64,000 nt of DNA from NCBI RefSeq assembly GCF_017676345.1, contig NZ_JAFFZM010000015.1, forward strand, positions 62,001 to 126,000, written 5' to 3'. Under the pieces are notes generated by a model that saw only the letters and a list, made by a program, of their open reading frames with translations, was not told the origin of the DNA and searched no databases. Shown here piece by piece: positions 43,973 to 52,120 of this stretch (within the stretch, counting starts at the first letter, position 1; the number at the start of each line of letters is the position of its first letter). A program made the translations under genes and the position numbers. The stretch is from Streptomyces smyrnaeus. GTDB lineage: Bacteria; Actinomycetota; Actinomycetes; Streptomycetales; Streptomycetaceae.

Positions 43973-45423
43973 GCGAGACACCGGCGAGCACGAACCCCGC
44001 AGGAACGGCGAGCACGAGCCCCGCGGGCATCGCGGAGACAGCAGGCAAGAGCATGGAGTTCCACCCCCAGCCGCCCAGCGGCACTCCGAAGCCGTGGGCC
44101 TTCCCCACCCCCGAGCGCGCCACGCTGCCCAACGGGCTGACGGTGCTGCGCTGCCACCGCCCGGGCCAGGAAGTGGTGGCCGTCGAGGTGAATCTGCGGG
44201 CGCCGCTGGACGCGGAGCCGGAGGGGCTGGACGGTGTCGCCACCATCATGGCCCGCGCGCTGAGCGAGGGCACGGACAAGCACACGGCCGAGGAGTTCGC
44301 CGCCGAGCTGGAGCGGTGCGGCGCCACGCTCGACGCCAACGCCGACCACCCCGGCGTGCGCGTCTCGCTGGAGGTGCCCGTCTCGCGGCTGCCCAAGGCG
44401 CTGGGTCTGCTGGCCGACGCGTTGCGCGCTCCAGCCTTCCCGGACGGCGAGGTCGAACGGCTCGTCGCCAACCGGCTGGACGAGATCCCGCACGAGCTGG
44501 CCAACCCGGCGCGTCGCGCCGCCAAGGAGTTCTTCCGCGAGCTGTTCCCCGCCGAGTCGCGGATGTCCCGGCCCCGGCAGGGCTCCGAGGAGACGGTGCG
44601 GCGCATCGACGCGGCTGTCGTGCGCGCCTTCTACGAGGCCCATGTGCGCCCCGCGGCGGCCACCGCCGTGGTGGTCGGCGATCTGGAGGGCGTCGATCTG
44701 GACGCGGCGCTCGCCGAGACCCTGGGCGGTTGGACGGGAGCTGCCGCGGCGGTGCGCCCCATGCCGCCCATCTCCGCCGACGACGCGGGCCGGGTGGTCA
44801 TCGTCGACCGGCCCGGTGCGGTGCAGACGCAGCTGCTGATCGGCCGGACCGGCCCCGACCGGCACGACCGGGTGTGGCCCGCGCAGCTGTTGGGCGTCTA
44901 CTGCCTGGGCGGCACCCTCACCTCCCGGCTGGACCGGGTGCTGCGCGAGGAGAAGGGCTACACCTACGGGGTGCGGGCGTTCGGGCAGGTGCTGCGCTCC
45001 GCCGAGGACGGCAGCGGTGCCGCGATGCTGGCCATCAGCGGTTCGGTGGCCACCGATGTGACAGGACCCGCGCTGGCCGACCTGTGGCAGGTGCTGCGCA
45101 AGCTGGCCGCCGAGGGGCTGACCGACGAGGAGCGGGACGTGGCGGTCCGGAACCTGGTGGGGGTGGCGCCGCTGCGCTACGAGACGGCCGCGGCGGTCGC
45201 CGGGACGCTGGCCGACCAGGTGGAGGAATATCTGCCGGACGACTACCAGGCGCGGCTCTACACCCAACTCGCCGAGACGGGGACGGTGGAGGCCACCGCT
45301 GCGGTGGTCAGTGCGTTGCCGGCGGACCGGCTGGTGACGGTGCTGGTCGGGGACGCCGCCCAGATCGCCGATCCGGTACGCGAGTTGGGCATCGGCGAGG
45401 TCAAGGTGGTCTCCGGATCCTGA
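43969..45423 (+). CDS. M16 peptidase-like partner lacking the zinc motif
   Basis: 484 residues from GTG 43969, translationally coupled to the active M16 gene by a GTGA overlap. The first ~40 residues are Ser/Thr/Pro-rich. The position of HxxEH is replaced (GVATIMARALSEG), so there is no zinc site. The conserved arginine/tyrosine pair of the second lobe is kept (TSRLDRVLREEKGYTYGVRAF). In two-subunit M16 proteases the inactive partner helps bind substrate, and that role is inferred here. A terminator lies 35 bp downstream. Confidence 0.9.
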   Translation: MSETPASTNPAGTASTSPAGIAETAGKSMEFHPQPPSGTPKPWAFPTPERATLPNGLTVLRCHRPGQEVVAVEVNLRAPLDAEPEGLDGVATIMARALSEGTDKHTAEEFAAELERCGATLDANADHPGVRVSLEVPVSRLPKALGLLADALRAPAFPDGEVERLVANRLDEIPHELANPARRAAKEFFRELFPAESRMSRPRQGSEETVRRIDAAVVRAFYEAHVRPAAATAVVVGDLEGVDLDAALAETLGGWTGAAAAVRPMPPISADDAGRVVIVDRPGAVQTQLLIGRTGPDRHDRVWPAQLLGVYCLGGTLTSRLDRVLREEKGYTYGVRAFGQVLRSAEDGSGAAMLAISGSVATDVTGPALADLWQVLRKLAAEGLTDEERDVAVRNLVGVAPLRYETAAAVAGTLADQVEEYLPDDYQARLYTQLAETGTVEATAAVVSALPADRLVTVLVGDAAQIADPVRELGIGEVKVVSGS

Positions 45424-45457
45424 CCCCGCGGGTGGGGCGCCGACGGCAGTGAGAAGT

Positions 45458-45493
45458 GGGGCCCGGGAGGAGGAATCACTCCTTCCGGGCCCC
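45458..45493 (+). terminator. Terminator after the M16 pair
   Basis: A 15-bp stem with one G-U pair (45458-45472 with 45479-45493) and a 6-base loop, followed by CTCTC. It separates the M16 operon from the riboswitch-controlled gene. Confidence 0.85.
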
Positions 45494-45565
45494 TCTCAAT
45501 GTCCGCTTCTGTAGCGGTTGCTGATGAGTTGGAGTGTGGCGTACGTGACAAACCCAGGGTTTTGT

Positions 45566-45595
45566 TTGCCGCTTGGAGTCGGCCCCGATTAGCGT
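45566..45595 (+). promoter_or_regulatory. Candidate vegetative promoter for the riboswitch transcript
   Basis: TTGCCG (45566-45571), an 18-bp spacer and TAGCGT (45590-45595) form a reasonable HrdB-type promoter. Transcription would start near 45602, just before the riboswitch hairpins. Confidence 0.55.
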
Positions 45596-45601
45596 CGTTG
45601 C

Positions 45602-45797
45602 CGCTGTCCGTCAGAAGTGACCGCACCCGCGGCCGACGGACAGCGATCGCCGAATCCCCGAGGCGAACAGGCCGAGGGGGACCGGGGACCCAGGTCCCAT
45701 TGGGGTGAATCGGACGGCCTCGTAAGAGGCGGTCCGTAGGAGACCTTCCTGCTCCGAACCCGTCAGCTAACCCGGTAGGCGAGAAGGAAGGAAAGGA
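45602..45797 (+). promoter_or_regulatory. c-di-AMP riboswitch (ydaO/yuaA type)
   Basis: The 5' leader carries the signature blocks of the ydaO-yuaA class: GAATCCCCGAGGCGAACAGG (from 45652), a GGGGACC...GGGGTGAATC arm near 45694-45711, then GGAGACCTTCCTGCTCCGAA near 45738 followed by CCCGTCAGCTAACCCGG and GAAGGAAGGAAAGGA up to 45796. A preceding hairpin (45602-45612 with 45635-45645) may form part of the 5' stem or the expression platform. In Streptomyces this class controls cell-wall hydrolase genes, switching them off when c-di-AMP is high. The M23 gene starts 13 bp after it. Confidence 0.93.
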
Positions 45798-45809
45798 GTA
45801 CGCCTCCGT

Positions 45810-46634
45810 ATGGCGTTCACCCGTGCCACTGGCAAACACAGGCGTCCGAGCAAGGCCCGCAGCAGGGCCGCAGGCGGAGCGGCGGGCATAGCCGGCCTCG
45901 CCACTGTCGGCGTCGTCGGGTCCATCGCCTCCCCCGCCTTCGCCGCGAGCGAAGGGCAGAAGCACACCCCCGTCCAGCAGGACGCGAAGATGAGTGAGGT
46001 CGTCGGCGGGCCGATCTCCGAGACGCTGGACGAGCAGGCCTACACGCAGGCGCTGCGGGCCGAGCAGGCCAAGGCCGAGGCCGACGCCAAGGCGGAGGCC
46101 GCCAAGGCGAAGGCCGAAGCCAAGCGGAAGGCCGACGAGGCCCGGCGCAAGGCGGCGGCCGAGAAGGCGGAGAAGGAGCGCGACGCGAAGCTCAAGGCCG
46201 CGCGGGAGGCCGAGCGGGCGAAGCTCAACGCCTATGTGGCGCCCGTCGAGGGGTCCTACGTCTCCACCGGCTACAAGCAGGGCGGCGGCATGTGGTCGTC
46301 CGGCAGCCACACCGGCATCGACTTCCACGCGGGCATGAACACCCCGGTCCGCTCCGTGGCCGCCGGTGAGGTCGTGGAGGCCGGGAACGGCGGTGCCTAC
46401 GGCAACAACATCGTGATCAAGCACAAGGACGGCACGTACACGCAGTACGGCCACCTGAACTCGATCGGCGTCTCGGTCGGCCAGCAGGTCAAGGCGGGTC
46501 AGCAGATCGGCCTCTCCGGCTCGACCGGCAACTCCTCGGGGCCGCATCTGCACTTCGAGGCGCGGACCTCTCCGGACTACGGCTCGGACATCGACCCGCT
46601 GGCCTATCTGCGCCAGCACGGCGTCAAGATCTGA
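45810..46634 (+). CDS. Secreted M23 (LytM-type) peptidoglycan endopeptidase
   Basis: 274-residue exported cell-wall hydrolase. ATG 45810 gives a long signal peptide (basic ARAT-type start, then AAGIAGLATVGVVGSIASPAFAAS, cut near residue 49). Residues ~80-145 form a charged, Ala/Lys/Glu-rich coiled coil. The LytM domain follows: zinc ligands in SGSHTGIDFHAG near 170 and PHLHFEARTSPDYGSDIDPL near 248, with YTQYGHLNSIGV between. It cleaves peptide cross-links in the wall during growth or spore maturation. The c-di-AMP riboswitch in its leader ties expression to cell-wall or osmotic state. Confidence 0.93.
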   Translation: MAFTRATGKHRRPSKARSRAAGGAAGIAGLATVGVVGSIASPAFAASEGQKHTPVQQDAKMSEVVGGPISETLDEQAYTQALRAEQAKAEADAKAEAAKAKAEAKRKADEARRKAAAEKAEKERDAKLKAAREAERAKLNAYVAPVEGSYVSTGYKQGGGMWSSGSHTGIDFHAGMNTPVRSVAAGEVVEAGNGGAYGNNIVIKHKDGTYTQYGHLNSIGVSVGQQVKAGQQIGLSGSTGNSSGPHLHFEARTSPDYGSDIDPLAYLRQHGVKI

Positions 46635-46713
46635 CCGAGCGTCGGGGCGCGGCCCGTCGGGTTTCCCGTCGGACTCTCGTCGTCGTGGGTGCCCGCCGCC
46701 GTGGCGGACTTCT

Positions 46714-46755
46714 GCGAGGGGGCGAACGGACCGGCCGGTCCGTTCGCCCCCTCGC
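46714..46755 (+). terminator. Perfect 42-bp palindrome after the M23 gene
   Basis: A complete inverted repeat of 21 bp per arm with no spacer, 80 bp after the M23 stop. It can form a very stable hairpin from either strand. Confidence 0.82.
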
Positions 46756-46793
46756 GTTCTCCCGACCGGAGAGCGTTCTCCCGACCGGAGAGC
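46754..46793. repeat. 19-bp tandem duplication between two hairpins
   Basis: A 19-bp unit occurs twice (46754-46772 and 46773-46791). Each copy carries its own small inverted repeat TCTCC/GGAGA. Confidence 0.85.
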
Positions 46794-46834
46794 ACGAGGG
46801 GGGCGCCGCACGTCAGGTGCGACGCCCCCCTCGT
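46794..46834 (-). terminator. Terminator of ptsH
   Basis: Stem of about 18 bp with one mismatch (46794-46811 with 46817-46834), 38 bp beyond the ptsH stop on the minus strand. Confidence 0.85.
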
Positions 46835-46871
46835 CGTGTCGACGCGGCGGCGGCCGAAGCCGCAGCGTTCG

Positions 46872-47153
46872 TCAGACCGTCTCCGGGAGCTCCTCCAGCC
46901 CCTCCGAGACCAGCTTCGCCAGCCGGTCGAGGGCCTCCTGGGCGCCGTCCGCCTCGGAGGCGAGGACGATCTCCTCGCCGCCCTCCGCGCCCAGGCCGAG
47001 CACGCCGAGCATGGAAGCCGCGTTGACGGCGTTGCCCTCACCCTTGCGGACGGTGACCGGGACGCCGGCAGCCGAGGCGGCACGGACGAAGATGGAGGCG
47101 GGGCGGGCGTGCAGCCCCTCGGCCCAGCCGACGGTGACGCGGCGCTCAACCAT
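46872..47153 (-). CDS. ptsH: HPr phosphocarrier protein of the PTS
   Basis: 93-residue cytosolic phosphocarrier that passes phosphate from enzyme I to sugar-specific EIIA proteins. The phosphorylated histidine is His15 (GLHARPAS); Ser47 (NAASMLGVL) is the usual regulatory-serine position, though a cognate HPr kinase is generally absent in Streptomyces. The C-terminal LASEADGAQEALDRLAKLV helix is normal. The length is as expected. A dre site 23 bp upstream indicates control by DasR, the N-acetylglucosamine repressor, which is established for ptsH in S. coelicolor. It is divergent from the GNAT-synthetase gene. Confidence 0.96.
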   Translation of the reverse strand: MVERRVTVGWAEGLHARPASIFVRAASAAGVPVTVRKGEGNAVNAASMLGVLGLGAEGGEEIVLASEADGAQEALDRLAKLVSEGLEELPETV

Positions 47154-47175
47154 GGTGTTGCCCTTCGATCGCTAA

Positions 47176-47191
47176 GCTTGTCTAGACCAGT
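47176..47191 (-). promoter_or_regulatory. DasR-responsive element (dre) of ptsH
   Basis: GCTTGTCTAGACCAGT matches 14 of 16 positions of the dre palindrome ACTGGTCTAGACCAGT, centred on CTAG. It lies between the divergent ptsH and GNAT-synthetase genes. Confidence 0.88.
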
Positions 47192-47322
47192 TTTGCACGA
47201 TTGCCGAGGTGCCCCACGAGCCGGCGGGTGCTGGCCAGGAAGCGGCGGCGCTCATGCCAGCGACGATACGACGCATCCCGGACGCGGCAGCACGCGCCCT
47301 GCCTCCGCCGTACGCTGGCCCC

Positions 47323-50097
47323 ATGCCGAGCCCCGAGGAGCGCGCCTATCCGGCCCACTGGGAAGCCGACATCGTGCTGCGCGACGGAGGTACGGCCCGG
47401 GTCAGGCCGATCACTCCCGAGGACGCCGAGCGGCTGGTCAGCTTCTACGAGCAGGTGTCCGACGAGTCGAAGTACTACCGCTTCTTCGCGCCCTACCCCC
47501 GGCTGTCCGACCGCGACGTGCGCCGCTTCACCCACCATGACTACGTCGACCGGGTCGGCCTCGCGGCGACCATCGGCGGAGAGTTCATCGCGACCGTCCG
47601 CTACGACCGCATCGACCACCTCGGCCGCCCCGCCGGCGCACCCGCCGACGAGGCCGAGGTCGCCTTCCTGGTCCGTGACGACCAGCAGGGCAGGGGAGTG
47701 GCCTCCGCGCTCCTCGAACACATCGGTGCCGTGGCCCGGGAGCGCGGCATCCGGCGCTTCGCGGCCGAGGTGCTGCCGGCCAACACCAAGATGATCAAGG
47801 TGTTCACGGATGCCGGATACTCCCAGAAGCGCAGCTTCGAGGACGGTTCCGTCCACCTCACCCTCGATCTGGAACCCACCGAACGCTCCCTGGCCGTCAT
47901 GCGGGCCCGCGAGCAGCGTGCCGAGGCCCGCTCCGTCGCCCGCCTGCTGGCCCCCGGCTCCGTCGCCGTCGTCGGCGTCAGCCGCACACCCGGCGGCACG
48001 GGCCGCGCCGTGCTGGGCAGCCTGCGCACCGGCGGCTTCGCCGGGCGGCTGCACGCCGTCAACGCGGCGCTGGACCCGGCGGCCTCCCCGACCCTGGCCG
48101 GAGTGCCCGGCCACCGCTCGGTGCGGGAGATCCCCGAGCACGTCGACCTGGCCGTCCTCGCCGTCCCCGCCGACCAGCTGCGCACCGTCGTCGACGACTG
48201 CGGCGAGGCGGCCGTGCAGGGGCTGGTGGTCCTCTCCGAGGGGGTCGGCCGGGGCGAGCAGCGCGAGCTGGTCCGGCTCGCCCGCTCCTACGGCATGCGG
48301 CTGATCGGCCCCGGAGCCCTCGGTCTGATCAACACGGGCGAGGACGTACGACTGAACGCGACCCCCTCGCTGCGGATGCCCGCGCGCGGCAGGATCGGCG
48401 TCTTCACCCAGTCCGGCGCCATCGGCATCGCGCTGCTCGACGGGCTCGACCGGCGCGGCGTCGGCCCCTCCTCCTTCGTCTCGGCGGGCAACCGCGCCGA
48501 TGTCTCCGGCAACGACCTCCTCCAGCACTGGGACGAGGACACGGCCACCGATGTCGTACTGATGTACCTGGAGTCCATCGGCAACCCGCGCAAGTTCACC
48601 CGGCTCGCCCGGCGTACCGCGGCCCGCAAGCCGGTCGTCGTCGTCAAGGGGGCCAGGCAGCGCGGCAGCGCACCCCCACCGGGTCACGCCGCCCCGGCAG
48701 CCCGCACCCCGGACGCCACCGTCTACGCGCTGTTGCGCCAGGCGGGCGTCCTGATGGTCGACACCTTCACCGAACTGCTGGACACCGGGGTGCTCCTCGC
48801 CGAGCAACCGCCACCGGCAGGTCCGCATGTCGGCATCCTCGGCAACACCGACGCGATGAGCCTGCTGACCTACGACGCCTGCCTCACCGACGGGCTGCGC
48901 CCCCGCCCCGTCGTGGCGCTGCCCAGCGCGGCGCAGCCCGGCGACTTCGGCCGGGCACTGCGTGCGGCGCTCGATGACGCGGCCACCGACGCCGTGCTGG
49001 TCACGGTCATCCCCACCGTGCCCACCGAGCCCTCGGGCGGCACCGTCCCCACCGGACTCGCGGGCAGCGCCGGTGCGGCCGGACCGGACAGTCCGCCCGA
49101 CCACCACATCGAAGCGCTCGCCGACGCCCTGCGGGAAGCCGTCGAGGACGTCGCCGCCACCGAGGGCGCCCGGCGCAAACCGGTGGCGGTCGTCCACCTG
49201 GCCATGGAGGGGCTGCAAAAGGCGCTGGCCAGGCGGGGCCTGCCCGCCTACCCGACGCCCGAGCGCGCTTCCCGCGCCCTCGCCGAGGCCGTGCGCTACT
49301 CCCGGTGGCGGGCGGAGGCCGGCGAGCCGGGCAAGGTGCCCGACCTCGACGTCGACGAGTCCGCCGCCGCCCGACTGCTGGCCGACGCGACCCCGGCCGC
49401 GCCCGGGGGCGGCCGTGCCCTCAGCGACGGGGAGGCCGCCGGGCTGCTGCACAGCTACGGCATCGCCGTCCAGCCCGCACTCCCCGCGCCGGACGCCGAC
49501 GCGGCCGTCGCGGCGGCCCGCACCCTGGGCTTCCCCGTCGCGCTCAAGACCACGGCCCCCCACCTGCGGCACCGCGCGGACCTGGGCGGGGTGCGGCTGG
49601 ACATCGCGGGCGAGGCGGGGCTGCGGCGTGCCTACGGGGAGCTGACCGCAGCGCTCGGCGCGCCCGAGGAGCTGCGCCCGGTCGTGCAGGCGATGGCGCC
49701 GCGCGGTGTGGGCACCGTCATCCGGGGCACGCTCGATCCGGCCATCGGCGCCGTCCTCTCCTTCGGCCTGGCGGGCCCGCCCTCGGAGCTGCTGGGGGAT
49801 TCGGCGCACCGGCTGGTGCCCGTCACCGACAAGGAGGCCGCCGGGCTGGTCCGCGCCATCCGCTCGGCACCGCTGCTGTTCGGCTGGCGGGGGGCCGAGC
49901 CCTCGGACACCGCTGCGCTGGAGGAGGTGCTGCTGCGGGTGTCGCTGCTGATGGACGATCATCCGCAGGTGGTCGCCGTGGAGCTCGACCCGGTCGTGGT
50001 GGCCCCTCGCGGCGTGACCGTGTTGGGCGCCGCCGTCCGCGTCGCCGACCCCGGGAACCGCCCCGACCTGGGAGCCCGCAGGCTCCCGGCCTACTGA
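47323..50097 (+). CDS. GNAT domain fused to NDP-forming acyl-CoA synthetase (Pat-like protein acetyltransferase)
   Basis: 924-residue fusion from ATG 47323. Residues ~12-175 are a GNAT acetyltransferase (YYRFFAPYPRLS; acetyl-CoA loop VRDDQQGRGVASALL). Residues ~195-320 are the CoA-binding Rossmann domain (SVAVVGVSRTPGGTGRAV). Residues ~330-640 are ligase-like (IGVFTQSGAIGIALLDGL). Residues ~695-905 are an ATP-grasp-like domain (GFPVALKTTAPHLRHRADLGGV). Proteins of this make-up in Streptomyces lividans and relatives (SlPat type, GNAT N-terminal) acetylate acetyl-CoA synthetases; the E. coli Pka/PatZ has the opposite order. The synthetase part is often only a sensor. It is divergent from ptsH with a dre site between. 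Confidence 0.88.
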   Translation: MPSPEERAYPAHWEADIVLRDGGTARVRPITPEDAERLVSFYEQVSDESKYYRFFAPYPRLSDRDVRRFTHHDYVDRVGLAATIGGEFIATVRYDRIDHLGRPAGAPADEAEVAFLVRDDQQGRGVASALLEHIGAVARERGIRRFAAEVLPANTKMIKVFTDAGYSQKRSFEDGSVHLTLDLEPTERSLAVMRAREQRAEARSVARLLAPGSVAVVGVSRTPGGTGRAVLGSLRTGGFAGRLHAVNAALDPAASPTLAGVPGHRSVREIPEHVDLAVLAVPADQLRTVVDDCGEAAVQGLVVLSEGVGRGEQRELVRLARSYGMRLIGPGALGLINTGEDVRLNATPSLRMPARGRIGVFTQSGAIGIALLDGLDRRGVGPSSFVSAGNRADVSGNDLLQHWDEDTATDVVLMYLESIGNPRKFTRLARRTAARKPVVVVKGARQRGSAPPPGHAAPAARTPDATVYALLRQAGVLMVDTFTELLDTGVLLAEQPPPAGPHVGILGNTDAMSLLTYDACLTDGLRPRPVVALPSAAQPGDFGRALRAALDDAATDAVLVTVIPTVPTEPSGGTVPTGLAGSAGAAGPDSPPDHHIEALADALREAVEDVAATEGARRKPVAVVHLAMEGLQKALARRGLPAYPTPERASRALAEAVRYSRWRAEAGEPGKVPDLDVDESAAARLLADATPAAPGGGRALSDGEAAGLLHSYGIAVQPALPAPDADAAVAAARTLGFPVALKTTAPHLRHRADLGGVRLDIAGEAGLRRAYGELTAALGAPEELRPVVQAMAPRGVGTVIRGTLDPAIGAVLSFGLAGPPSELLGDSAHRLVPVTDKEAAGLVRAIRSAPLLFGWRGAEPSDTAALEEVLLRVSLLMDDHPQVVAVELDPVVVAPRGVTVLGAAVRVADPGNRPDLGARRLPAY

Positions 50098-50160
50098 GGG
50101 TGCGACAGTGGACGTACAGGGGGGAGCGGGCCGGGGCTGCGTCGCCCTGAGGCCCTTAGG

Positions 50161-50772
50161 ATGGCAGTTATGGCGAAGACCGGTACGACGACGCAGGGGC
50201 TGCGTGAGGCGATCGAGCGCAGCGGCTACTACCCGGCCCTCGTAGCCGAGGCTGTCGAGGCAGCGGTGGGTGGGGAGCCAGTGGCCTCGTACCTCGTGCA
50301 TCAGGAGACGACATTCGACTCCAACGAGGTCCGTCGCCACGTCACGGTCCTTGTACTCACCCGCACCCGCTTCCTCGTCAGCCACACCGATGAGCAAGCG
50401 GCGGACGGCACCTCGCCCTCCCCTTACGCCACCACCTCCACCGAGTCCGTGAAGCTGGAGCGGATCTCCTCCGTCGTGCTCTCCCGGGTGGTGGCCAACC
50501 CCGAGTCCTACACCCCGGGCACCCTGCCCCGCGAGGTCGTCCTCACCATCGGCTGGGGCGCCGTCTCCCGTCTCGACATGGAGCCCGCCACCTGCGGCGA
50601 CCCCAACTGCGAGGCCGACCACGGCTACACCGGCTCGGCCACCGCCGACGACCTCTCGCTGCGGGTCAGCGAGGCGGGCGACGGCCCGGACACCGTCCGT
50701 CAGACCCTCGCTTTCGCCCAGGCCCTGTCCGAGGCCACCGCCGGCGCCACCCGGGTCGGACCCCCGCAGTGA
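50161..50772 (+). CDS. DUF5998 protein
   Basis: 203 residues from ATG 50161; ATG 50170 (MAKTGTTTQG) is an equal alternative. A mostly beta protein of an actinobacterial family with unknown function: HQETTFDSNEVRRHVTVLVLTRTRFLVSH near residue 47, then VKLERISSVVLSRVV and a Cys pair in EPATCGDPNCEADHGY near 141-150. The strand pattern recalls PH-like folds, which is speculative. Its stop overlaps the next start by GTGA, so it is translated with the phosphodiesterase gene. Confidence 0.8.
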   Translation: MAVMAKTGTTTQGLREAIERSGYYPALVAEAVEAAVGGEPVASYLVHQETTFDSNEVRRHVTVLVLTRTRFLVSHTDEQAADGTSPSPYATTSTESVKLERISSVVLSRVVANPESYTPGTLPREVVLTIGWGAVSRLDMEPATCGDPNCEADHGYTGSATADDLSLRVSEAGDGPDTVRQTLAFAQALSEATAGATRVGPPQ

Positions 50773-52028
50773 CCTCTGAGAACACCCAGCAACCGCTCAG
50801 GACCGCGTCGACCGCCCCCATGGCGGCGGCGACGGCCCGTCCGGCACCGCACGGCGGCGTCCCGCCGGACGCCCCGCTCGACCCTGGCACCGCACCCGTT
50901 CCGCGCTACGGCTCCGGATCGCTGGCCGATCTGCTGCCCTCCGTCGCCGCCGGGCTCGGCGTCCCCGGTATGACGGCCGGGCTTCGGCTCCCCCCCGCCG
51001 ACCGGGTCTGCGTCTTCCTGGTGGACGGCATGGGCTGGGAAGCGCTCAAGGCGCACCCCGCCGAGGCGCCGTTCCTCACCTCGCTGCTGCCCAGCTCCGT
51101 CGCGGGCACGGGCGAACCGATCACCTCCGGCTTCCCCTCCACCACGGCCACCTCGCTGGCCTCCGTCGGCACCGGCCGCGTCCCCGGCGAGCACGGACTG
51201 CCCGGGTACACCGCGCTGGACCCGGCCACCGGACGGCTGATGAACCAGCTCCGCTGGCAGCCGTGGACCGAGCCGCACGTGTGGCAGCCCTACCCCACCG
51301 TCTTCCAGCAGGCCGAGGCCGCCGGGGTGGCCGCCTGCCAGGTGACGGCGCCGCACTTCGAGCACACCCCGCTCACCAAGATCGCACTGTCCGGCGGCAC
51401 CTTCCTCGGCCGGCTCTCGGCCGAGGACCGGATGGATCTGGCGGCCGAACGCCTCGCCGCCTCGGACCGCGCCCTCGTCTACACGTACTACGCGGAACTG
51501 GACGGCAACGGCCACCGCTACGGCATGGACTCCGACGCCTGGCGCGGTCAGCTGATGTATGTCGACCGGCTCGCCCAGCGGCTGGCCGAGCAGCTGCCGC
51601 CGCGCTCCGCGCTCTACATCACCGCCGACCACGGCATGGTCGACATCCCCGAAGCCCCCGAGGCCCGGATCGACTTCGACGAGGACTGGGAGCTGAGCGC
51701 GGGCGTCGCCCAGCTCGGCGGAGAGGGCCGGATGCGGCATGTCTACGCCGTCCCCGGCGCGGCGGGCGATGTGCATGCCGTCTGGCGCGAGGTGCTGGCC
51801 GAGCAGGCGTGGGTGGCCACCCGCGAAGAGGCCATCGGCCTGGGCTGGTTCGGACCGGGCGTCGAGCCGCGGGTGCGCGGCAGGCTCGGCGATGTGATCG
51901 CCGCGATGCGCGACGACATCGCCGTGGTGGCGACCCGGCGCGAGCCCAAGGAGTCCGAGCTGATCGGGATGCACGGCTCGGCGACCGCGGCCGAACAGCT
52001 CGTCCCGCTGCTGGAGGTGCGGACCTGA
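50769..52028 (+). CDS. Type I phosphodiesterase / nucleotide pyrophosphatase-like protein
   Basis: 419-residue alkaline-phosphatase superfamily enzyme from GTG 50769, coupled to the DUF5998 gene. Metal-binding and nucleophile positions are visible: FLVDGMGWEAL near residue 81, the nucleophilic Thr in FPSTTATSLASVGTGRVPGEHGLPGY near 119, the YAELDGNGHRYG region near 239 and ITADHGMVDIP near 283. It should hydrolyse phosphodiester or pyrophosphate bonds with two zinc ions. There is no signal peptide, so it is cytosolic. The substrate is unknown. The thymidine kinase gene follows 92 bp downstream. Confidence 0.88.
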   Translation: MTSENTQQPLRTASTAPMAAATARPAPHGGVPPDAPLDPGTAPVPRYGSGSLADLLPSVAAGLGVPGMTAGLRLPPADRVCVFLVDGMGWEALKAHPAEAPFLTSLLPSSVAGTGEPITSGFPSTTATSLASVGTGRVPGEHGLPGYTALDPATGRLMNQLRWQPWTEPHVWQPYPTVFQQAEAAGVAACQVTAPHFEHTPLTKIALSGGTFLGRLSAEDRMDLAAERLAASDRALVYTYYAELDGNGHRYGMDSDAWRGQLMYVDRLAQRLAEQLPPRSALYITADHGMVDIPEAPEARIDFDEDWELSAGVAQLGGEGRMRHVYAVPGAAGDVHAVWREVLAEQAWVATREEAIGLGWFGPGVEPRVRGRLGDVIAAMRDDIAVVATRREPKESELIGMHGSATAAEQLVPLLEVRT

Positions 52029-52120
52029 CGCACCGGTCCGCCCGGCGCCCGTGCGCCCCCTCCCGCGCCCGTACGCCTGCCCCCGCCCGAGGAACCGCAC
52101 CGAGAAAGGCCGAACCACCC

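Noticed and set aside
47182..50622. Very long minus-strand open frame opposite the GNAT-synthetase gene
   Set aside because: It is the antisense reading of a clearly recognisable protein, a common artefact at >70% GC.
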